A stretch of DNA of 11,477 nucleotides from JALYQB01 sp035640155. GTDB lineage: Bacteria; Actinomycetota; Actinomycetes; Mycobacteriales; Pseudonocardiaceae. The notes under the pieces were generated by a model. The model saw only the letters and a list, made by a program, of their open reading frames with translations, was not told the DNA's origin and searched no databases. The first letter of the stretch is position 1. Every line of letters starts with the position of its first letter. The translations under genes were made by a program, and so were the position numbers. Shown here one piece after another: positions 1 to 6,627 of the stretch. The stretch is taken from contig DASQWR010000073.1 of the NCBI GenBank assembly GCA_035640155.1, positions 1 to 11,477 of the forward strand, read 5' to 3'.

Positions 1-237
1 ATCCATCCCCGACTGGCCACCCAGAATCGCACCCAGCGCGGAGTTCAACTCCGCCGTGATCGCGTCGGCGTTCGCCTTGAACCCGTCGAACGCCGCCCGA
101 CCCGCACCGTTGAAGTTCCCCTGCAACGGCTCCGCCGCCACGATCAACTGCTGGATCAACGACCCCAGATCCTCACTCGACCCCTGCGTCTGCCGCGTCA
201 ACGACGACAACGTCGCCTGACCCATGTCGAACTTCAT
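1..237 (-). CDS. WXG100-family type VII secretion target, partial (3' end beyond left edge)
   Basis: The minus strand reads from an ATG at 237 for 79 codons without a stop to the window edge, giving a small helical protein that begins MKFDMGQATLSSL. WXG100 proteins are ~100-residue helical hairpins exported by ESX/type VII systems, usually as dimers. Here the turn between the helices is FNGAG (residues 42-46), so Phe stands where the family usually has Trp of the W-x-G motif; a GRAAFDGFKANAD helix start follows, as in family members. The first helix is rich in Gln, Ser and Leu. A strong ribosome site (GGAGGGAG, rc of 243-250) lies 5 nt before the ATG and decides this start over the in-frame ATG at 225. 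About 20 C-terminal residues, including any YxxxD/E export signal, are off the edge, so export cannot be judged. The fold call is good; the exact role is unknown. Confidence 0.85.
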   Translation of the reverse strand, partial: MKFDMGQATLSSLTRQTQGSSEDLGSLIQQLIVAAEPLQGNFNGAGRAAFDGFKANADAITAELNSALGAILGGQSGMD

Positions 238-370
238 GCCCACTCCCTCCAGAGCCCTCACCAGGCTGCACCGCTGTATGACGTGCCGGTCCGCTCCCAG
301 TGACGCGGGTGCCCGCAGCTCGGTTCCCATCTGGTATCGATCCGGTCACTCCCCACCGTTACAATCCTCA

Positions 371-408
371 GCAGGCTACCAGGATCCGGCCTGCTGGCAG
401 GCTTTTTT
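371..408 (+). terminator. Rho-independent-like terminator with an overlapping alternative hairpin
   Basis: A perfect 6-bp inverted repeat, GCCTGC TG GCAGGC (389-402), is followed at once by six T residues (403-408): a classic intrinsic terminator reading rightward. A third copy of the arm, GCAGGC at 371-376, can pair instead with GCCTGC at 389-394 and would then break the terminator stem. No plus-strand gene is visible before or after it. It sits 24 nt past the stop of the leftward thioredoxin-like gene, so it may serve that gene as a U-less hairpin, stop antisense transcription, or end a small RNA. Confidence 0.6.
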
Positions 409-431
409 GTGTTCGGATCATGCCGCTCTCG

Positions 432-1007
432 TCAAGCGGAGTCGGCCGGTTCGTTGCCCGGCTTCCACTTGATGCCGCATCCCATGCTGGGCGGGTGCGG
501 CTCGGGAACCGGCTCCCCGGCGAGCACCGCGTCCAGCGCAGCCCGCAGTGTCCGGCCGGTGACGGGGGTGCCGCTGCGCGGCCGGGACTCGTCGAACTCG
601 CCCCGGTAGGCCAGCCGGCCCGCCCGGTCGTAGAGGAAGAAGTCCGGGGTGCACGCGGCGCGGAAGTCCGTCGCGACCTGCTGGCTCTCGTCGACCAGGT
701 AGGGGAAGCCGAACCCGGCGCGCCGGGCCTGCTCGGCGAGACCCGCGGCACCGTCGTCGGGATGGGTGCTGGTGTCGTTGCTGCAGATCGCCACCGCGGC
801 GACGTCCCGCCGGGAGTACTCGTCGACGGCCAGGGCGAGCTCTCGCTCCAGGTGGCGGACGTAGGGGCAGTGGTTGGACAGGAACATCACCAGCACGCCC
901 GGCGCACCGGTGAAATCCGCCGATCCCATTTGCGTGCCGTCGATCGACGGCAGCGAGAACTCCGGCATCGATGTACCGAGCGGGACCATGAACGACTGGA
1001 CGGCCAT
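432..1007 (-). CDS. Thioredoxin-fold redox protein (AhpC/TSA / PRX-like family)
   Basis: A 191-residue cytosolic protein of the thioredoxin-like superfamily, in the group often annotated as 'thioredoxin family protein' or PRX_like. The N-terminal part has PLGTSMPEFSLPSIDG (9-24), the usual entry strand of AhpC/TSA proteins. The redox site is SNHCPYV (44-50), with Cys47 in the peroxidatic/nucleophile position and no second Cys in a CxxC. Other family hallmarks are SND (77-79), CTPDFFLYD (119-127, with the cis-Pro segment) and a C-terminal MGCGIKWKPG (175-184). The three Cys residues could allow an internal disulfide, but the reaction is not known for this subgroup. No signal peptide or membrane segment is seen. 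The ATG at 1007 gives the family-like start MAVQSFMVPLG; an in-frame GTG at 1031 would add eight residues, and neither has a clear ribosome site. It is divergent from the DUF72 gene, with ~100 bp between them. Confidence 0.88.
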   Translation of the reverse strand: MAVQSFMVPLGTSMPEFSLPSIDGTQMGSADFTGAPGVLVMFLSNHCPYVRHLERELALAVDEYSRRDVAAVAICSNDTSTHPDDGAAGLAEQARRAGFGFPYLVDESQQVATDFRAACTPDFFLYDRAGRLAYRGEFDESRPRSGTPVTGRTLRAALDAVLAGEPVPEPHPPSMGCGIKWKPGNEPADSA

Positions 1008-1108
1008 GCTGTGCAGTCTCGCAGCCTGCACCGAGACTCGGCCACCGCGAGCACGGTCCTGCCGGCGGTGCCGCGACGGTACGGCGGCGGCGCTGCCAGA
1101 GTGGTGCG

Positions 1109-1975
1109 GTGATCCGCATCGGGACGTCCGGTTGGGTGTACCCGCCCTGGCGCGGCACCTTCTACCCGCCGGGGCTGGCGCAGCGCCGCGAACTGGAGCA
1201 CCTGTCCCGCCTGGTGAACGCCGTCGAGATCAACGGCTCCTTCTACTCCCTGCAACGACCCACCAGCTACCAGGCGTGGGCCGCGCAGACACCGGAAGGT
1301 TTCGCATTCGCCGTCAAGGGCGGGCGGTTCATCACGCACATGAAGAAGCTGCGCGACGTCGAGACCCCGCTCGCCAACTTCTTCGCCTCCGGAGTGCTCG
1401 CGCTCGGGCCCAAGCTGGGGCCGGTGCTCTGGCAGCTCCCGCCGGTCCTGGCGTTCGACCCGGCGCGCCTGGACGCCTTCCTGACCCAGTTGCCGCGCAG
1501 CACCAGCGCCGCCGCCCGGCTGGCGGAGCAGCACGACGAGCGGCTCGACGGCCGCGCGTGGAAGGTGACCGACGCCGACCGGCCACTGCACCACGCGCTG
1601 GAGGTGCGCCACCCGAGCTTCCGCGACCCGGCATTCGTGGCACTGCTGCGCGCGCACCACGTCGCCCTCGTCGTCGCGGACAGCGCCGGCACCTGGCCCT
1701 ACCTGGAGGACGTCACCGCCAACCTGGTCTACCTGCGGCTGCACGGCGACGCCGAGCTCTACACCAGCGGGTACACCGACGCGGCGCTGGACGTCTGGGC
1801 TGAGCGGGTCCGCGCTTGGCACGCCGGGGAGTCGCCGCGCACCCAACATACCGTCGGCCCACCAGCCGAGGCCCGGCCACGGGACGTATGGGTCTTCTTC
1901 GACAACGACGTGAAGGTCCGGGCCCCGGTGGACGCGATCGCGCTCGCGAAACGGCTCGGCCTCGGCCCCGGTTGA
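1109..1975 (+). CDS. DUF72 (YecE-like) TIM-barrel protein
   Basis: A 288-residue protein that spans the whole DUF72/YecE family. Diagnostic blocks appear in order: IGTSGWVYPPWRGTFYPPG (4-22), VEINGSFYS (39-47), VKGGRFITHMKKL (69-81), LGPVLWQLPP (103-112), ALEVRHPSF (163-171), ADSAGTWP (190-197), YLRLHG (208-213) and WVFFDND (261-267). These are the strand ends of a TIM barrel, and the conserved Glu, His, Arg and Asp residues would line a pocket. No member has a settled biochemical role; a resemblance to endonuclease IV has been suggested for a Thermotoga relative on structural grounds only. The GTG at 1109 places the family's IGTSGW block directly at the N-terminus, so no upstream start is needed, though no good ribosome site is seen. 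It is soluble, with no signal peptide. It shares a divergent intergenic region with the thioredoxin-like gene, which may hint at co-regulation but proves nothing. Confidence 0.9.
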   Translation: MIRIGTSGWVYPPWRGTFYPPGLAQRRELEHLSRLVNAVEINGSFYSLQRPTSYQAWAAQTPEGFAFAVKGGRFITHMKKLRDVETPLANFFASGVLALGPKLGPVLWQLPPVLAFDPARLDAFLTQLPRSTSAAARLAEQHDERLDGRAWKVTDADRPLHHALEVRHPSFRDPAFVALLRAHHVALVVADSAGTWPYLEDVTANLVYLRLHGDAELYTSGYTDAALDVWAERVRAWHAGESPRTQHTVGPPAEARPRDVWVFFDNDVKVRAPVDAIALAKRLGLGPG

Positions 1976-2086
1976 CCCGGTGCATCACGGTTCGTCGGGG
2001 CGGCGGTCGGTCGGGTCTCGAAGGTTGCTGTCGACGGGCGGGACACTCAGCTCGAACTCCGACCAGTCCGACACACGGCACACCGA

Positions 2087-2511
2087 ACGCGCCTCGCCCT
2101 GGTCGAAACCGAGTACGACAAACGCCGCCCCGCCGACGATCCGTCCTGGGTGTACTGGCTTGACTCCGACGAGATCTTCGTCATGGCCGGCCGTTGTTAC
2201 ATCGAGCTCGGGCAGCCCAACCGAGCCATCCGCTGCTGTCCGGCGTCCTCGAGCGGTACGACGAGCGGCAGGCCCGTGAGTCCGCGCTCTACACCTCGTG
2301 GCTAGCCGAGGCGCACCTCCAGGCGGGCGACATCGACCACGCCGCGCACCTTGCCGGACGCACCCTCGGCCTGTCGTCCTCGACCAGCTCGTCGCGGGAT
2401 GGTGATCGGGTGGCGCTGCTGCGATCGCGACTCGACCCGTACGCGGCTGTGCCCGCGGTGGCCGTGTTCCTCGACCGGTGCGCCACCGCCCTGGGACCAG
2501 CGCGTGCGTAG
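2087..2511 (+). pseudogene. Remnant of an XRE-type regulator: C-terminal TPR-like region, frameshifted and lacking its HTH
   Basis: Two overlapping frames together give the C-terminal repeat region typical of long actinomycete XRE/helix-turn-helix regulators. The first frame (about 2087-2230) reads LALVETEYDKR, then DDPSWVYWLDSDE, then MAGRCYIELGQPNRAIR. The second frame (about 2231 to the stop at 2511) continues with LLSGVLERYDE, ALYTSWLAEAHLQAGD, then SSRDGDRVALLRSRLDPY and AVFLDR. Related regulators carry these blocks in this order in one frame, so a one-base shift near 2225-2235 separates them. Nothing upstream between 1976 and 2087 encodes the N-terminal helix-turn-helix, and no start with a ribosome site is seen, so the gene is also truncated. 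Calling only the second frame as a 105-residue gene (start 2194) would miss the conserved first half. The family assignment rests on recalled motif patterns. Confidence 0.7.
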
Positions 2512-2543
2512 GCTTCACATTCTACTGTGCACATAGGCAGTGG

Positions 2544-2563
2544 CGGAGTGAGTACTCACTCCG
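2544..2563. promoter_or_regulatory. TetR operator: perfect 20-bp palindrome
   Basis: CGGAGTGAGTACTCACTCCG is identical to its own reverse complement over all 20 bases. It ends 12 bp before the start codon of the TetR gene. GAGTGAG/CTCACTC arms are a common operator type for actinomycete TetR repressors that control their own exporter operon. Binding by the adjacent regulator is inferred from position and symmetry. No convincing -10/-35 pair could be assigned around it. Confidence 0.85.
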
Positions 2564-2575
2564 TAGCGTGGTGGC

Positions 2576-3210
2576 ATGGTTGAGACCCGGCGTCGGCGAG
2601 CCCCGGCGATGAGCCCCGACGAGCGGCGCGCGGTGATCGTGGCCGCGACGCTACCGCTGCTCGTCGAGCACGGCACGGCGGTGACCACCGGGCAGATCGC
2701 CACCGCCTCCGGGATCGCGGAGGGCACCGTGTTCCGCGCGTTCGCCGACAAGCAGGAGCTGCTGTGGGCCTGCCTGCACGCGGCGTTCGACCCGGGAAGC
2801 CCGGTACGGGCACTGGCCGAGATCCCATCCGAGCTGCCGATCCGCGAGCGGCTGCTCCGGGCCAGTGCCATGGTCGCCGAGCACTGGGACCGGGCGATGC
2901 AGGTCGGCCAGGCGGTGCGAAGCGGATGCCCGGGTCCTCCCGGTGGGGCATGGGGTCCGTCCGGCGGGGTTGCATCGAGTGGGCCTGCCGAGGCGATGCG
3001 CGCCCTGCACGCCGCACTGGCCGACCTGCTCGCCCCGGACGCGGAGCGGCTCCGGCTCAGCCCGGAGCGCACCGCGCAGCTGTTCCTGCTCGCGGTCACC
3101 AGTGACCGGATGTTGCGGATGCGGATGGCCGCGCTGGGCGCGGAGTCCCCCGGCGACATCGAGGAACTGATCGAGGTCTTCCTGTACGGCGCGCTGGGAG
3201 AGCAGCAGCG

Positions 3211-3214
<4 letters not shown>
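2576..3214 (+). CDS. TetR/AcrR-family transcriptional regulator of the downstream ABC exporter
   Basis: A 212-residue TetR-type repressor. The N-terminal DNA-binding domain spans about residues 15-63; its helix-turn-helix is TTGQIATASGIAEGTVFRAF (37-56), followed by ADKQELLWA, the usual link to helix 4. Residues 70-205 form the ligand-binding helical domain. They include a Gly/Pro/Ser-rich stretch (about 118-137, PGPPGGAWGPSGG) that probably forms a loop and is unlikely to be structured. The ATG at 2576 lies just downstream of the palindromic operator, with a weak GGTGG ribosome site; an internal ATG at 2609 is possible but would trim the arm before helix 1. The stop overlaps the next start as GTGA, so regulator and transporter are coupled. 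The expected scheme is self-repression together with drrAB-type genes, relieved by the exported compound or a precursor. The ligand cannot be predicted. Confidence 0.93.
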
Positions 3215-4136
<922 letters not shown>

Positions 4137-4140
<4 letters not shown>

Positions 4141-4955
4141 CCGCGCTCGCCGACCCCGCCACTGCACCGGCGCCGCCCCGCTGGGCGGGCAGCGGGCCGC
4201 TGACCCAGGTGCAGGTGCTCACCGGTCGTGCGCTGCGCGCCCTGCGCGACCCGCGGATGCTGGTGATGAGCCTGCTCCAACCGCTGATCATGTTGACCTT
4301 GTTCAGCCAGGTGTTCCGCGGCATTGCACAGTCGCCGGGCTTCCCTGCCGGGGTGGACTACATCGACTACCTGATGCCGGCGATCCTGGTGACCACCGCC
4401 AGCCAAGCGGCGATGTGGTCCGGAGCGGGCCTGGCCACCGACCTGAAGAACGGGGCACTCGCCCGGTTCCGCACCCTGCCGATCTCGATGACCTCGGTGC
4501 TGGTCGCGCGCAGCCTGTTCGACCTGGCGCGCAGCGCGATCCAGCTCACCGTGCTGGCGGTGGCGGCGACAGTGCTCTACGGCTACTCGCCGGCCGGTGG
4601 GATCACCGGGACCGCGGCGGCCCTGCTGCTCGGGCTCGCAGTGGGTGCCGGGCTGTCCTGGGTGTTCCTCGCGCTGGCGAGCTGGGTGCGCAACGTCGAG
4701 CTGATGCAGATGCTCGGCTTCGTGGTGATCTTCCCGTTGATGTTCGCCTCGAGCGCATTCGTGCCCGTCGCGGGGCTGCCCGGATGGCTGCAGGCGATCG
4801 CCACTGCCAACCCGCTCACCTACGCCATCGACGCCGCGCGGGGTTGGGCGCTGGCCGAGCCGGCGCTCGGGTCCACGGTGGGAGCGCTGGTCGCGGCCGG
4901 GCTGCTCACCGTGGCGGCGGGCGCGGCCGCCGCGCGGGGCGTCCGACGACCCTGA
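4137..4955 (+). CDS. ABC-2 type permease, DrrB-like membrane subunit
   Basis: A 272-residue integral membrane protein that pairs with the upstream DrrA-like ATPase, presumably as a 2+2 complex. After a cytosolic N-terminus (1-40) with an amphipathic RALRALRDPRML region, six hydrophobic segments lie near residues 41-60, 80-100, 120-148, 155-182, 190-211 and 246-267. Between segments 2 and 3 is DLKNGALARFRTLPIS (102-117), the conserved cytoplasmic coupling segment of ABC-2 permeases. NPLTYAIDAAR (225-235) before the last segment is also typical. The length is normal for the family. The ATG overlaps the ATPase stop, and a GGAG lies about 10 nt upstream. The gene ends the operon; no strong terminator hairpin is visible directly after the stop at 4955. 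Confidence 0.94.
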
Positions 4956-4968
4956 AACCGGCGAGTGC

Positions 4969-5007
4969 TGTCACAGAACGTCATAGTACTGTAACGTAGC
5001 GGTTACT
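4969..5007 (+). promoter_or_regulatory. Putative promoter with inverted repeat for the DUF742 gene
   Basis: TGTCAC (4969-4974) and TAACGT (4992-4997) lie 17 bp apart, a fair match to an actinomycete housekeeping -35/-10 pair in an unusually AT-rich 40-bp stretch. An inverted repeat GTAAC-N6-GTTAC (4991-5006) overlaps the -10 and the predicted transcription start near 5004, a position suited to a repressor site. The predicted leader before the GTG at 5042 is about 38 nt. This is inference from sequence only. Confidence 0.5.
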
Positions 5008-5041
5008 AGTTGTTGGAGCGGCCGGGCCACACTCCCCGGCG

Positions 5042-5680
5042 GTGAACCACTCGACTTCCGATCCCGAGGGCCCGGCTCCGCTCGGCGGGGACTCGCGCCC
5101 CGGGCAGACACACCGCCGTAGAGAGGTGGGGCGGACCGGGGCGCGGTTCGGATCGCCGGCGATGCGCCGCCGGCTGCAGGACGACTCGACCGTGCTGCCT
5201 GACCCCTCGACACCCGCATCCGAGCCCGCACCGGAGCCTGGGCCCGCACCCGTCACCATGCCGACTCCGGCTCAGTCGGCCGAGGAACCAGGGCCGGCCG
5301 AGGCTCCCGGCGACGAGGTCAACTGGGGTGAGCCCGAGGAGGGTTACTCCCTGGTCCGGCCGTATGCCTGGACCGGGGGTCGCACCGAGCCGGCGCAGGA
5401 GCTGGCGATGGACACGCTGGTCTCGGCCACCACGGTCGTCGCCGGATCGGCAGAACGGAGCGCCGATGCGGACCTGGCGGTGGCCGCGCTGTGTGCCGAA
5501 CCGCGGGCGGTCGCCGAGGTGGCGGCGCGGCTCCGGGTTCCGCTGGGTGTCGCCCGCGTGCTGCTCAGTGACATGGCGGAGCGCGGGATGATTCGGGTGC
5601 ACCGCGGTCCGCTCGGGACCGGGGAATCACCGCCCCTCGAGGTGCTGCAGCGGGTGCGCGATGGGCTGTGCCGGCTCTGA
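5042..5680 (+). CDS. DUF742 domain protein (conservon CvnC-like), orphan
   Basis: A 212-residue protein with two parts. Residues 1-100 are low-complexity and rich in Pro, Glu, Ala and Arg. They include VGRTGARFGS (29-38), a short block I associate with other Pseudonocardiaceae members, then a Pro/Glu linker. The DUF742 domain follows: SLVRPYAWTGGRTEPA (103-118), DTLVSATT (124-131), then a winged-helix-like half with CAEPRAVAEVAARLRVPLGV (150-169) and ARVLLSDMAERGMIRVH. In conservons, the CvnC protein works with a CvnA histidine-kinase-like protein, a CvnB roadblock protein and a CvnD GTPase. None of these partners is adjacent here, so this copy stands alone. The GTG at 5042 has no good ribosome site; the ATG at 5162 would remove the GRTGARF block and is less likely. 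It converges with the serine hydrolase gene, whose stop lies 21 bp away. Confidence 0.85.
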   Translation: MNHSTSDPEGPAPLGGDSRPGQTHRRREVGRTGARFGSPAMRRRLQDDSTVLPDPSTPASEPAPEPGPAPVTMPTPAQSAEEPGPAEAPGDEVNWGEPEEGYSLVRPYAWTGGRTEPAQELAMDTLVSATTVVAGSAERSADADLAVAALCAEPRAVAEVAARLRVPLGVARVLLSDMAERGMIRVHRGPLGTGESPPLEVLQRVRDGLCRL

Positions 5681-5701
5681 GAGGACGGTTGCGACGCGGC
5701 A

Positions 5702-6511
5702 TCACAGCTCCGCGAGCACGTCGTCGGTGAAGGCCGGCCACGCCGCCGCGGCCCAGTCGCCGAAGTCCCGGTCGGTGAGCGCGACGCATGCCGCGCCTGC
5801 GGCAGGGTCCACCCACAGGAAAGTCCCCGACTGTCCGAAGTGGCCGAACGTGCCCGGCGAGCTCCGCGACCCGGTCCAGTGCGGGCTCTTGTGGTCGCGC
5901 AGCTCGAAGCCGAGACCCCAGTCGTTCGGTTCCTGCCTGCCGTACCCCGGGAGTACCCCGCGCAGGCCGGGGAACGCCACCCGCGCCGCCTCGGCGAGCG
6001 TCTCCCGTGCGACCAGCGTGGGGGCCTGCAACTCCGCGGCGAACCGGGCGAGGTCCGAAGCGGTGGACACCACATCCGTACCGGGTGAGCCGCGCAGCTG
6101 GGTCGAGCCCATGCCGAGCGGGCGCAGCACCGCCTCCGAGAGATACCGGTCGAACGGGATGCCGCTGGCCTCGTGCACGGCGTCGGCCAGCACCTCGAAC
6201 CCGGGCGTGGAGTAGATCCGCCGGGTACCCGGCCGGGCGACGACGCGGTGCTCCGTGACGTCGAGCCCGGACGCGTGCGCGATGAGGTGGCGCACCGTCG
6301 AGCCCTCCGGGCCGGCCGGGGTGTCCCACTCGACCGCACCCTCCTCCACCGCGAGCAGCACCGCGTACGCGGTGAGGAGCTTGGTCACCGACGCGAGCCG
6401 GAACTCGCGATCCTGCGGGCCATGGGAGCCGCGGGTTCGCCCGTCCGCGGTCACCACCGCCACCGCGACGTGCTCCACCGGCCACTGCTCGACGGCACGC
6501 AAGCTCTGCAC
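5702..6511 (-). CDS. Serine hydrolase, beta-lactamase/PBP-like fold
   Basis: A 269-residue protein of the beta-lactamase-related (Pfam Beta-lactamase) serine hydrolase group, which includes esterases, D-amino-peptidases and PBP-like enzymes. The catalytic S-x-x-K is SVTK within RLASVTKLLTAYAVLL (Ser41, Lys44 in this numbering). The second motif is YST (100-102) in place of Y-x-N, and the third is HFGQSG (224-229) in GTFGHFGQSGTFLWV. The block DTPAGPEGSTVRHLIAHASGL just after motif 1 is strongly conserved. There is no signal peptide or lipobox, so the protein is probably cytosolic, unusual for a true PBP or secreted beta-lactamase. The GTG at 6511 is chosen because the product then begins VQSLRAVEQWPVEHVAVAVV, as relatives do. 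A longer frame from the GTG at 6574 would read through the putative operators and overlap ilvD's upstream region. Substrate unknown; antibiotic resistance should not be assumed. Confidence 0.88.
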   Translation of the reverse strand: MQSLRAVEQWPVEHVAVAVVTADGRTRGSHGPQDREFRLASVTKLLTAYAVLLAVEEGAVEWDTPAGPEGSTVRHLIAHASGLDVTEHRVVARPGTRRIYSTPGFEVLADAVHEASGIPFDRYLSEAVLRPLGMGSTQLRGSPGTDVVSTASDLARFAAELQAPTLVARETLAEAARVAFPGLRGVLPGYGRQEPNDWGLGFELRDHKSPHWTGSRSSPGTFGHFGQSGTFLWVDPAAGAACVALTDRDFGDWAAAAWPAFTDDVLAEL

Positions 6512-6548
6512 ACCGCCAGACGCTAACTGCCACGTGGATCCGTGTAGC
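6511..6548 (-). promoter_or_regulatory. Possible leaderless promoter of the serine hydrolase gene
   Basis: On the minus strand TAGCGT (6525-6520) fits the TAnnnT -10 pattern and lies 8 bp before the GTG at 6511. Transcription would therefore begin at or within about 2 nt of the start codon, giving a leaderless message, which is common in actinomycetes. A weak -35 (GCTACA) sits 17 bp further upstream. The left GGATCC-centred repeat lies between these two elements. Confidence 0.35.
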
Positions 6549-6586
6549 ACTGGAGAGGAGCCTGCGAGTGCCACACGGATCCCTGT
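6528..6586. repeat. Two direct copies of a GGATCC-centred operator-like repeat
   Basis: TGCCACGTGGATCCGTGT (6528-6545) and TGCCACACGGATCCCTGT (6569-6586) match at 15 of 18 positions and start 41 bp apart, close to four helical turns. Each is partly palindromic around GGATCC: the second extends to CACA-C-GGATCC-C-TGTG. They lie in the divergent region between the serine hydrolase gene and ilvD, so they are candidate binding sites for one regulator acting on one or both genes. The regulator is not identifiable here. Confidence 0.5.
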
Positions 6587-6627
6587 GCGCTGCGGGACCC
6601 CTTGGAGGCGGTGGGAGAATCAGCCGC

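Noticed and set aside
240..360. Cobalamin-riboswitch-like string on the minus strand (CCCGCGTCACTGGGAG) ahead of the WXG100 gene
   Set aside because: Only a short resemblance to one box; the other conserved boxes and a fitting downstream gene are missing.
300..1112. Long plus-strand open frame of 270 codons opposite the thioredoxin-like gene
   Set aside because: It is antisense to a recognisable protein, has no family motifs, and is the usual open shadow frame of GC-rich DNA.
887..1849. Long minus-strand open frame of 320 codons opposite the DUF72 gene
   Set aside because: The plus strand encodes every DUF72 block in order; the minus product is Arg/Val/Gly-rich with no motif.
1985..2518. 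Minus-strand open frame of 177 codons over the XRE remnant
   Set aside because: The plus strand carries conserved repeat motifs on both sides of the frameshift; the minus product is Arg/Pro/Thr-rich low-complexity sequence.
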